A stretch of DNA of 64,000 bases, taken from contig JAGVIE010000047.1 in assembly GCA_020056225.1 (NCBI GenBank), positions 1 to 64,000 of the forward strand, written 5' to 3'. The translations under genes and the position numbers were made by a program. The number at the start of each line of letters is the position of its first letter. Position 1 is the stretch's first letter. Of the stretch, positions 1-7,281 are shown piece by piece. The notes under the pieces are model-generated. The model was not told the DNA's origin. It made no database searches and was given only the letters and a program-made list of their open reading frames with translations. Source of the stretch: Bacteroidota bacterium. GTDB taxonomy: Bacteria > Bacteroidota > Ignavibacteria > UBA10030 > SZUA-254.

Positions 1-417
1 CAACATACTCGTGTTTGAACTCGATGTATAGAACCGTATTCTATTCCAATCTCCCGGTGATGGTGTTGTTGCATCTCCATCTCCGTTTGAATCCCCTCCG
101 TAATTATCGTCCTTTACAGATGTGAATACTATGCTATCAGTTCCGGTTCCTTGAGCATTTAATATACCGTCAACAATGAGTTCAGTCCCTGGGTAATATT
201 TTATGATAACTCCTGATGATATTGTTAAAACAACGCCTTCGTTTACATAAACATCACAGGTAACAATGTAAGGGCTACCTGCGATATCCCAGGTTGTATC
301 CGAATAGATTGTTCCACATTTAGAGGTTTGTGATAGAACGCTAATAGACAGCGACGATAGAAGCGATAAAACCAGTACAAGTCTCCTAAATATAATAGAA
401 TACGTACACCGTTTCAT
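1..417 (-). CDS. secreted beta-helix-type protein, N-terminal part
   Basis: This is the first 139 codons of a gene that runs off the left edge. The start is ATG at 417-415, with a good ribosome site (gaggag) a few bases upstream. A signal peptide with basic residues and a Leu/Ser-rich core covers about residues 1-30 and ends near VLSQ. After it comes a passage with the cadence of right-handed parallel beta-helix proteins: PYIVTCDVYVNEGVVLTI, then GVIIKYYPGTELIVDGILNA, then SIVFTS and a Gly/Asp-rich loop (GGDSNGDGD). In this phylum such proteins often end in a T9SS sorting domain, but the C-terminus is not visible. Function is unknown, probably cell surface. The identity as a real gene is strong; the fold call is by pattern only. 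Confidence 0.8.
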   Translation of the reverse strand, partial: MKRCTYSIIFRRLVLVLSLLSSLSISVLSQTSKCGTIYSDTTWDIAGSPYIVTCDVYVNEGVVLTISSGVIIKYYPGTELIVDGILNAQGTGTDSIVFTSVKDDNYGGDSNGDGDATTPSPGDWNRIRFYTSSSNTSML

Positions 418-492
418 AAGTAAATCTCCTCTTATATTTTATGAATAAATTTATTAATTAGGTTTGAAAAGAATCTTTTATTCCCTAGAACG

Positions 493-710
493 AAAAAACC
501 CCTATCAGCTTTTTAGCCAACAGAGGTTTCCCAAATCTCAGCGATCGTCTAACAGAAACCCCGGTAGCATAATGCCGGGTTCTATGTGATCGCCAGACCA
601 GCATAGAGCTTACACAAGCACTCGCTCACCGGGGCACGGTGTGCCCCGACATGTAAAATGCTTGTGTCGCAACTCTATAAAAATAAAATTGCTCTACTAC
701 TGATCTGGCT
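493..710 (-). ncRNA. structured small RNA with own promoter and terminator, family not recognised
   Basis: About 218 nt of strongly paired sequence. Domain 1 is closed by 700-709 pairing with 592-601. Inside it, acacaagca pairs with tgcttgtgt, and 630-648 is a G/C-rich hairpin (CGGGGCAC/GTGCCCCG). Domain 2 is closed by gcgatc/gatcgc (541-546 with 588-593) with an inner CCCGG/CCGGG hairpin. Domain 3 is a 15-bp terminator hairpin (496-529, tetraloop 511-514) followed by six U. A consensus-like promoter lies just upstream. It has no open reading frame. I do not see the diagnostic motifs of SRP RNA, RNase P RNA, tmRNA or a cobalamin riboswitch. It could be a free small RNA or a leader ending before the beta-helix gene at 417. 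Confidence 0.65.
496..529 (-). terminator. intrinsic terminator of the small RNA
   Basis: A 15-bp stem with several G-U pairs and a 4-nt loop is followed on the minus strand by a run of six T (498-493). The orientation fits transcription leftwards, ending about 75 bp before the start codon at 417. Confidence 0.75.
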
Positions 711-716
711 GGTGGT

Positions 717-745
717 ATTGTAACAAGAAAATAATTAAGAGTCAA
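717..745 (-). promoter_or_regulatory. promoter of the small RNA
   Basis: On the minus strand, TTGACT (745-740) and TACAAT (722-717) are separated by exactly 17 bp, a near-consensus housekeeping promoter. Seven bases downstream of the -10 begins the first paired arm of the RNA, so transcription would start near 710. Confidence 0.65.
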
Positions 746-780
746 ATTTAAATTTAAAAATTATAAGGCAAGAAAAATAA

Positions 781-809
781 TTGACATAATTGAGCAAATA
801 TCAATAATT
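781..809 (+). promoter_or_regulatory. probable acnA promoter
   Basis: TTGACA at 781-786 and ATAATT at 804-809 with a 17-bp spacer lie about 50 bp upstream of the aconitase start. The region is divergent to the small-RNA promoter, leaving only about 35 bp between the two -35 boxes. Confidence 0.45.
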
Positions 810-858
810 ATTCATAAATTATGTCTACTCAGAATTGCAATCTAATAAGGGTATAACT

Positions 859-3555
859 ATGAAAAGTCTCGATAGTTTTAAGACAAAGTCGGTTTTACAA
901 AGCGGCACCAAGAGTTATTCATTTTATTCGCTCCGTAAATTACACAATCAAGAAGCAATCGAGCGACTCCCTATATCTCTTAAAATTCTTCTGGAAAATC
1001 TATTAAGGCATGAAGATGGAACCTCTGTAAAGAGAAAAGACATTGAGGCACTGATTGATTGGGATCCGGGTAAGCCGAAAGATACCGAGATATCTTTCAT
1101 GCCGGCGCGCGTCTTATTGCAGGACTTTACCGGTGTTCCATGCGCAGTAGATTTAGCTGTAATGCGCGACGCGATAGTAAAAATGGGCGGAGACCCTAAG
1201 AAAATAAATCCGCTGCAGTCTGTCGATCTTGTGATCGATCATTCAGTTCAGGTTGATTATGCCGGAGCAACGGATGCTTTTCTGTTAAATTCAAATCTTG
1301 AATATGAAAGAAATAAAGAACGATACTTATTTCTGAGATGGGCACAACAGGCGTTTAAAAAATTTCGTGTCGTGCCGCCTGAAACGGGCATCATCCATCA
1401 GGTTAATTTAGAATATCTTGCTGACGTTGTTTATACTTCGGATGAGAACGGTGAGAATTATGCTTATCCCGATACTCTTGTAGGAACAGATTCGCATACG
1501 ACAATGATAAACGGACTTGGCGTGCTGGGCTGGGGCGTTGGCGGTATAGAGGCAGAGGCGGCAATGCTCGGACAGCCAAGCTCGATGCTTGTTCCTCCTG
1601 TCGTCGGGTTTAGACTTTCAGGCACTATGAAACCGGGTATCACCGCAACTGACGCAGTATTGACAATTACCCAGATACTTCGGAAAAAAGGTGTCGTAGG
1701 AAAATTTGTGGAATTTTACGGACCCGGTCTTAAATCACTCACTCTCGCAGATCGTGCAACAATCGCTAATATGGCGCCTGAATATGGCGCAACGATGGGA
1801 TATTTTCCTGTTGATGAACAAACACTTGAATATCTCCGTTTCTCAGGTAGGAGAGAAGATCAGGTACAGCTTGTAGAAAAATATTGTAAAGAGCAAGGTT
1901 TATTTAATTCGAATGTCGAAACAGTCAGGATCTTTTCGGAAATCGTTGAATTAGATCTTTCGACAGTTGAGCCAAGTCTTGCAGGTCCTAAAAGACCGCA
2001 AGACCGAGTCGCTCTCAGCAAAACAAAAGAAGGATTCCAAAAAGATATATCAAAAATTCTTGAGAGCAAAGGTATACTTAACAATGGAAGACGGAGAAGT
2101 GTTACCGTTAAAAATAACGGCGATGAATTTAATATCGGTGATGGCTCGATAGTTATTGCATCGATAACAAGTTGTACGAATACTTCCAACCCATCGGTAA
2201 TGATTGCCGCCGGGCTTCTTGCAAAAAAAGCAGTTGAAAAAGGTTTGCGAAAAAAACCTTGGGTCAAAACTAGCCTTGCCCCCGGCTCTAAGGTTGTTAC
2301 CGACTATTTGAATAATGCCGGCTTAACAAAGTATCTGGATCAATTAGGATTTAATCTTGTCGGTTACGGATGCACAACTTGTATAGGAAACAGCGGTCCA
2401 TTACCGGAACAGATTGTTTCGGCTGTTGTTGACAACGATTTAGTCGCTGTTGCCATCCTCTCCGGAAATAGAAATTTTGAAGGACGTGTTCACGCGAATA
2501 CACGTGCAAATTATCTTGCTTCACCGCCATTAGTTGTCGCATACGCATTAGCCGGTACAATAGATATCGACTTGACGACGGAACCTATCGGTACCGGTTC
2601 AGACGGAAATAATCTATATCTAAAAGATATCTGGCCCTCGAACGATGAAATCGATAAAATGTTAAAAGCCTCTGTTCAATCCGAGATGTTCAAAAGTCAA
2701 TATGCCAATGTGTTCGACGGTGACGATCATTGGAAAAGCTTAACTGCTCCAGTTGGTGATAGGTATGTCTGGGGTTCAGAATCAACATATATTAAAGCGG
2801 CGCCATATTTCGAAAATATGCCGGCAAATCCAAAACCATTGCAAAATATTAACAACGCACGGGCTTTAGCCGTATTTGGTGATTCGATTACTACTGATCA
2901 TATATCACCTGCTGGTTCTATCTCGCCAAAAAGTCCGGCAGGAAAATATTTAATCTCACTCGGTGTCGCACCAAAGGATTTTAATTCATACGGTGCTCGC
3001 CGCGGTAATCATGAAGTTATGGTGCGTGGAACGTTCGCTAATATACGACTGAAAAATCTTCTTGTTCCGGGAATTGAAGGAGGTATCACCATCCATTCAT
3101 CAACTGTAGAGCCAATGAGCATCTATGATGCGGCAATGAAATATAAGGATGATGGAGTTCCGTTAATAATCATTGCTGGTAAAGAATACGGATCGGGATC
3201 GTCCCGTGATTGGGCGGCGAAAGGCCCGAGACTTCTCGGTATCCGTGCTGTTATCACCGAAAGTTTCGAAAGAATTCATAGAAGCAATTTGATCGGAATG
3301 GGAATCTTACCTCTTCAATTTTTAGATGGACAAAACAGAGAATCACTCTCTTTATCCGGACTCGAAACATTTGATCTGAGTGGTATTGCCGAGAACCTGC
3401 ACCCGGGTAAAAAGATTTCGGTTAAAGCAAAAAACACCGAAAGTAAATCAATCACATTTGAAGTAAAGTGCCGACTTGATACACCGATGGAAGTAGAGTA
3501 TTTCAAGAACGATGGTATCTTGCAGTTTGTATTGCGATCACTCTTGAAGAAGTGA
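859..3555 (+). CDS. acnA: aconitate hydratase (AcnA type)
   Basis: Cytosolic [4Fe-4S] enzyme of the TCA cycle interconverting citrate and isocitrate. The 898-residue length matches the AcnA/IRP family. The three iron-sulfur ligands are visible as Cys439 (TSCTNTSNPSV) and Cys505/Cys508 (GYGCTTCIGNSGPLP). The C-terminal swivel domain carries GKEYGSGSSRDWAAKGP and an SFERIHRSNLIGMG segment. The reading frame is open from a TTG at 835, but ATG 859 gives the family-typical start MKSLDSFKT and has a weak aaggg site upstream, so it is preferred. A promoter-like sequence lies at 781-809. The gene is followed 14 bp later by the FmdB gene behind a strong gaggagg site. Confidence 0.97.
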   Translation: MKSLDSFKTKSVLQSGTKSYSFYSLRKLHNQEAIERLPISLKILLENLLRHEDGTSVKRKDIEALIDWDPGKPKDTEISFMPARVLLQDFTGVPCAVDLAVMRDAIVKMGGDPKKINPLQSVDLVIDHSVQVDYAGATDAFLLNSNLEYERNKERYLFLRWAQQAFKKFRVVPPETGIIHQVNLEYLADVVYTSDENGENYAYPDTLVGTDSHTTMINGLGVLGWGVGGIEAEAAMLGQPSSMLVPPVVGFRLSGTMKPGITATDAVLTITQILRKKGVVGKFVEFYGPGLKSLTLADRATIANMAPEYGATMGYFPVDEQTLEYLRFSGRREDQVQLVEKYCKEQGLFNSNVETVRIFSEIVELDLSTVEPSLAGPKRPQDRVALSKTKEGFQKDISKILESKGILNNGRRRSVTVKNNGDEFNIGDGSIVIASITSCTNTSNPSVMIAAGLLAKKAVEKGLRKKPWVKTSLAPGSKVVTDYLNNAGLTKYLDQLGFNLVGYGCTTCIGNSGPLPEQIVSAVVDNDLVAVAILSGNRNFEGRVHANTRANYLASPPLVVAYALAGTIDIDLTTEPIGTGSDGNNLYLKDIWPSNDEIDKMLKASVQSEMFKSQYANVFDGDDHWKSLTAPVGDRYVWGSESTYIKAAPYFENMPANPKPLQNINNARALAVFGDSITTDHISPAGSISPKSPAGKYLISLGVAPKDFNSYGARRGNHEVMVRGTFANIRLKNLLVPGIEGGITIHSSTVEPMSIYDAAMKYKDDGVPLIIIAGKEYGSGSSRDWAAKGPRLLGIRAVITESFERIHRSNLIGMGILPLQFLDGQNRESLSLSGLETFDLSGIAENLHPGKKISVKAKNTESKSITFEVKCRLDTPMEVEYFKNDGILQFVLRSLLKK

Positions 3556-3569
3556 GGAGGAGAAAATAA

Positions 3570-3806
3570 ATGCCAATCTTAGAATACAGATGCGCGGATT
3601 GCGGATGCAATTATGAGATATTTCACAAAGTCAGGGAAGTTTTGGAAGAGATTGAATGCCCTTCTTGTCAATCTCACAATTACAAACGATTGATGTCGGC
3701 TCCTTCGATCAATTCCGGCATCAAATCTGTAAAGGTAAGTCCTGCTCCGGCATGTCAGTATGCGAATACAGGTTGTTGCAGCGGCGACTGTGAAATGTTC
3801 AAATAA
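3570..3806 (+). CDS. FmdB-type zinc-ribbon protein
   Basis: A 78-residue protein of the FmdB/putative regulatory zinc-ribbon family. The N-terminus MPILEYRCADCGCNYEIFHK and the second pair ECPSCQSHN form the four-Cys zinc ribbon. The C-terminal tail is also Cys-rich (ACQYANTGCCSGDCEMFK), which may bind an additional metal. The start codon sits behind a clear gaggagg site and only 14 bp after acnA, so it is likely cotranscribed with it. Family members are common but their role is not settled. Confidence 0.85.
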   Translation: MPILEYRCADCGCNYEIFHKVREVLEEIECPSCQSHNYKRLMSAPSINSGIKSVKVSPAPACQYANTGCCSGDCEMFK

Positions 3807-3824
3807 AATAGGAAGATTATAAAT

Positions 3825-4208
3825 ATGAAATACGGATTTTCTAAAATTGTCGACCTGCCATTTGAGAGAGCAGTAGAAAAAGTAACGGAAGAATTAAAGA
3901 ATGAGGGTTTCGGCGTGCTAACTTCAATCGATGTGCAAGCCACACTGAAAAATAAGCTCAATGTTGAGTTCTCAAAATACGTCATTCTCGGTGCATGCAA
4001 TCCACCTTACGCACATAAAGCATTACTCGCCGACTATCAGATCGGTTTACTTCTGCCATGTAATATTATCGTATATGAAAAAGACGGAAAAACGAATTTA
4101 TCCATCTTCGATCCTATGATCATGCTGAAGATTATGGAGGATGAGGCGATGCAGCCAATCGCTGAAGAAATCAAACAAAAATTGGATAGAGTACTCAGGG
4201 CAGTGTGA
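3825..4208 (+). CDS. DUF302 family protein
   Basis: A 127-residue cytosolic protein (no signal peptide or membrane segment) that matches the DUF302 pattern: an N-terminal FERAVEKVTEELKNEGFGVLTSID stretch, then LGACNPPYAHKALLAD and LLPCNIIVYE, ending in a helix with IAEEIKQKLDRVL (listed in short pieces). The conserved Cys in LGACNPP and LLPCN is visible. DUF302 proteins fold like a small dimeric alpha/beta domain and have been linked loosely to sulfur or redox metabolism. It follows the zinc-ribbon gene by 18 bp behind an aggaag site, so it probably belongs to the same transcript. Confidence 0.85.
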   Translation: MKYGFSKIVDLPFERAVEKVTEELKNEGFGVLTSIDVQATLKNKLNVEFSKYVILGACNPPYAHKALLADYQIGLLLPCNIIVYEKDGKTNLSIFDPMIMLKIMEDEAMQPIAEEIKQKLDRVLRAV

Positions 4209-4376
4209 TTCATTTTGAAATTTGATCACCGTTATCTTACAAATATCAATCATCTATTCTATTTGCCAGAGAATCCAATACGCACAGCTTCCCGTAGTTA
4301 TGGAAATTTTGGTAATTAAGCAAAATATCCATACATTTTATCACAATAATATTAGAAATTGAAGGATTTTGATTAT

Positions 4377-5228
4377 ATGAATACGTTTAAGACTGTATTC
4401 TTGATGACACTGATTATGGTCATACTGATGCTCGTAGGCTCATTGCTCGGTGGTGAGCAGGGTTTGATGATGGCTTTTGTTTTTTCTTTGGTAATGAATT
4501 TTGGCGCATATTGGTTTTCTGATAAGATTGTATTGATGATGTATCGAGCAAAAGAAGTCACAGAGACTGAAGCGCCGCATCTTTATTCTTTGGTTGCCAG
4601 GATTGCGAGTCAAGCGCAGTTGCCGATGCCAAGGGTATATATGATTCCCGGTGATACTCCGAATGCATTTGCAACAGGGAGGAACCCCGAACATGCGGCA
4701 GTTGCAGTGACAGAAGGTATCACAAAGCTTCTTAGTAACGACGAATTGGAAAGCGTATTGGCTCATGAATTTGCTCATATCAAACATCGCGATATTCTTA
4801 CAGGAACAATCGTCGCTACTATGGTTGGTACGATAACATTTATTGCAAGGATGGCTGGATGGTCGATGATGTTTGCAGGTGGCGGACGGGATAGAAGAGA
4901 TTCCAACGGTGTGGCAGAATTACTGCTGCTCATCCTAGCTCCCATTGCAGCGGTTATGATTCAACTTGCTATTTCCAGATCGAGAGAATTTGCCGCTGAT
5001 GAAGGTGGAGCGCGCATTTCCGGCAGACCTTTATCGCTGGCAAGCGCACTGCAAAAATTAGAACGCGGTGTGGAACGATTGCCCATGAGTAATGCCTCTC
5101 CCGCATCAGCGCATATGTTCATAGTCAATCCTCTTCGCAGTGGTGGCGTGTTCAAACTTTTTTCGACTCACCCGCCAGTATCTGAGAGAATAGAAAGATT
5201 GCAGAAACTCGCAATGGGTGGTATTTAA
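4377..5228 (+). CDS. htpX: HtpX-type membrane zinc metalloprotease
   Basis: M48 family inner-membrane protease that degrades misfolded membrane proteins. The 283-residue length is normal. Two N-terminal membrane segments (about residues 7-25 and 30-50) are followed by the cytosolic catalytic domain. The zinc motif HEFAH is at residues 130-134, and the third ligand region SREFAADEGGARIS follows two further hydrophobic segments. A longer frame begins at TTG 4359, but ATG 4377 gives the normal HtpX N-terminus MNTFKTVFLM and has a gaagg site upstream. It is a stand-alone gene with 168 bp of unremarkable A/T-rich sequence before it. Confidence 0.95.
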   Translation: MNTFKTVFLMTLIMVILMLVGSLLGGEQGLMMAFVFSLVMNFGAYWFSDKIVLMMYRAKEVTETEAPHLYSLVARIASQAQLPMPRVYMIPGDTPNAFATGRNPEHAAVAVTEGITKLLSNDELESVLAHEFAHIKHRDILTGTIVATMVGTITFIARMAGWSMMFAGGGRDRRDSNGVAELLLLILAPIAAVMIQLAISRSREFAADEGGARISGRPLSLASALQKLERGVERLPMSNASPASAHMFIVNPLRSGGVFKLFSTHPPVSERIERLQKLAMGGI

Positions 5229-5263
5229 TATATGCCGGCAACTTCACTCTTCTCGATTGTAAA

Positions 5264-5932
5264 GTGAACATATATAAAAAAATAATTTACCCCGGGTTCA
5301 TATCGATATCAATATTTTTCAATGCGGCGTCATCTCAATCATTAGAGTTGCCGGAAACAATAACCAAATTAGCTCTCAGGACAAACGTCGAAGTTATACA
5401 GACTTTGATTGCGAGGATCATACTTAAGGTTACAGAACAATCTAATATGAAGGCTCCGGATAGTGTTGAGATAAAATTCCCGAGGGATTCCGACGATGAT
5501 TGGATTGCAAAGCAAGCTATAATGAAAGAATTGAAATCATTGGGGTATATTGTATTTTATCCGAGTGATTCTACACAGGTAGATAGAAATATCATCGAGA
5601 TTAATAACACAGATTATCATGTCGATTATGATTCTATGTTTAACGACGGCTTTTTAGGCAAGAAGAAAATCAGGCGGACCATACTGACAGAGCTTGCCAT
5701 CCAGACTATAGATAAAAAATCCGGAGAGGTGTTATTTACTGGAATCATCCGTGATAGTCTGATTGATACGGTTGCAGTCGATGACATTCATTCTATTGAG
5801 CTTTCTGCCGTAAAGAGTACACAAGGTAATATTCCTCCGGATAATTTTCTCTCACGGTATATTGAGCCGTTTGTTATCATCGGTGCAACAGGCCTGGCTG
5901 TTTTTCTGTTTTTTCATGTTCGTACCCAATAA
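5264..5932 (+). CDS. hypothetical exported protein with C-terminal membrane anchor
   Basis: A 222-residue protein I do not recognise. The start is GTG 5264; no ATG gives a sensible N-terminus. Residues 1-24 form a probable signal peptide (hydrophobic core then NAASSQ). The body is an alpha/beta mix rich in Asp and Ile with the stretch KKSGEVLFTGIIRDSLID. Residues about 199-217 (EPFVIIGATGLAVFLFFHV) form a C-terminal membrane helix. It lies 22 bp before the BamD gene, so it may be an envelope protein cotranscribed with bamD. The alternating strand pattern resembles small periplasmic domains, but no family can be named. Confidence 0.75.
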   Translation: MNIYKKIIYPGFISISIFFNAASSQSLELPETITKLALRTNVEVIQTLIARIILKVTEQSNMKAPDSVEIKFPRDSDDDWIAKQAIMKELKSLGYIVFYPSDSTQVDRNIIEINNTDYHVDYDSMFNDGFLGKKKIRRTILTELAIQTIDKKSGEVLFTGIIRDSLIDTVAVDDIHSIELSAVKSTQGNIPPDNFLSRYIEPFVIIGATGLAVFLFFHVRTQ

Positions 5933-5954
5933 TCATAAACCATAATAAATATCG

Positions 5955-6749
5955 ATGCGACATCAAATAATTCTGCTCTTCATTGTAAATCTTATATCTA
6001 TTATTCTCCTTTCAGGTTGTCATTCATCCGACCTGACTAAAAATCTAACGGCGGAAGAGAGATTCGAGATTGGGAAAAATCTGTTCAACGAGGAAGATTA
6101 TCTCGAAGCAATCAACGAATTCGAAATTGTCAAGCTCCAATTTCCAGCAAGCTCGGTTGCCGATGATGCACAATATTACCTCGCTGAATGCCGTTTCAAG
6201 CAGGAGGAATTCTTGCTTGCGGGTGTTGAGTACCAGGAACTAAAAAATAATATGTCTTCTAGTCCGCTCTTGCCGGTAGCTCAATATAAGATCGGATTAA
6301 GTTACTATATGCTCGCGCCAAAATCGGCTTTGGACCAGCAATATACCCGGCGCGCGATAGATGAATTTCAGACTTATGTCGAATATTATCCTAAAGATGA
6401 TATGGTTACAGATGCTTCGGCAAAAATTATAGAATTGAATCAACGGCTTGCGAAGAAAATATTCGATTCAGCAGAATTATACATGAAGATGGAGTATTTT
6501 AAGTCTGCAACTATATACTATACAAGCATTATCGAAAGATATTACGATACACCGTATGCGGAACCGTCGTTCATCGGGAAGGTAAAGTCATTAATAGCCC
6601 GTTCAAGATATGCTGAAGCCATGCAAGATATTGAGAAGTTCCTGGATAAATATCCTAATAGTGAATTGAAGAATGAAGCCGAATCTATACAGCAGAGTAT
6701 AAAAGAATCTTTGCAAAATAAACCTGACGCAGAAAAAATAAAAAGCTAA
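5955..6749 (+). CDS. bamD: outer-membrane assembly lipoprotein BamD
   Basis: Lipoprotein of the BAM complex, which inserts beta-barrel proteins into the outer membrane. A signal peptide ends in the lipobox LLSGC (Cys22). The rest is a tetratricopeptide array: FEIGKNLFNEEDYLEAINEF, then QYYLAECRFKQEEFLLAGVE, IDEFQTYVEYYPKD, FDSAELYMKMEYFKSATIYY and AMQDIEKFLDKYPNS. The length of 264 residues is in the normal range. The preceding gene is an exported hypothetical and the next is a thioesterase 21 bp downstream. Confidence 0.9.
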   Translation: MRHQIILLFIVNLISIILLSGCHSSDLTKNLTAEERFEIGKNLFNEEDYLEAINEFEIVKLQFPASSVADDAQYYLAECRFKQEEFLLAGVEYQELKNNMSSSPLLPVAQYKIGLSYYMLAPKSALDQQYTRRAIDEFQTYVEYYPKDDMVTDASAKIIELNQRLAKKIFDSAELYMKMEYFKSATIYYTSIIERYYDTPYAEPSFIGKVKSLIARSRYAEAMQDIEKFLDKYPNSELKNEAESIQQSIKESLQNKPDAEKIKS

Positions 6750-6770
6750 TAATATTAACGATAGTTGTTT

Positions 6771-7268
6771 ATGAAAAAATTACCTACTCTCCATAAAAAA
6801 CACTTTGCAAAATATTCACAAGTCGAAATGACTCAGCTTGTGCTACCGAACGATACAAACCAGCTTGGCAATTTGCTCGGAGGCAGATTAATGGAATGGA
6901 TGGATATCGCCGCAGCAATCGCAGCTCAACGTCATTCAAACAGGGTTTGTGTAACTGCCGCTGTGGATGGTTTAGTATTTCATAACCCGATAAGACTAGG
7001 GGAGGTAGTAACACTCCACGCGTCCGTTAATCGTGCGTTTGGGACTTCTATGGAAGTTGGGGTGAAAGTCATATCTGAAAACCAATTAGTGGGTGATTCG
7101 AAGATTGCTAATACTGCCTATCTTACATTTGTCGCGGTAGATGATCACAATGTACCCGTTAAAATACACCCGATTATCCCTCAAACAAAAGATGAAAAAC
7201 GCAGATTCAAACAAGCGCTAATTAGAAGGAATTCACGTTTGCATCGGAGAAAGATCGTACAGAATTAA
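6771..7268 (+). CDS. hot-dog acyl-CoA thioesterase
   Basis: A 165-residue hot-dog fold thioesterase of the YciA/ACOT7-like group, hydrolysing acyl-CoA to free acid and CoA. Characteristic are the N-terminal TQLVLPNDTNQLGNLLGGRL and MEWMDIAAAIAAQRHS (the Asn/Gly/Asp active-site region), the strand VDGLVFHNPIRLGEVVTL, and a basic C-terminal tail. The frame opens at TTG 6765, but ATG 6771 with MKKLPTLHKK is the natural start. It lies in a run with bamD. The specific acyl chain length cannot be read from the sequence. Confidence 0.88.
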   Translation: MKKLPTLHKKHFAKYSQVEMTQLVLPNDTNQLGNLLGGRLMEWMDIAAAIAAQRHSNRVCVTAAVDGLVFHNPIRLGEVVTLHASVNRAFGTSMEVGVKVISENQLVGDSKIANTAYLTFVAVDDHNVPVKIHPIIPQTKDEKRRFKQALIRRNSRLHRRKIVQN

Positions 7269-7281
7269 CTGTGAACTCCTT

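Noticed and set aside
493-710. Calling the small RNA 6S, SRP or RNase P RNA
   Set aside because: No diagnostic motif of any of these could be found; the ends are not complementary as in 6S RNA.
835-858. TTG start for aconitase eight codons upstream
   Set aside because: The ATG at 859 fits the family N-terminus.
1860-2560. Minus-strand open frames inside acnA
   Set aside because: They are shadows of the aconitase frame with no conserved character and no ribosome site.
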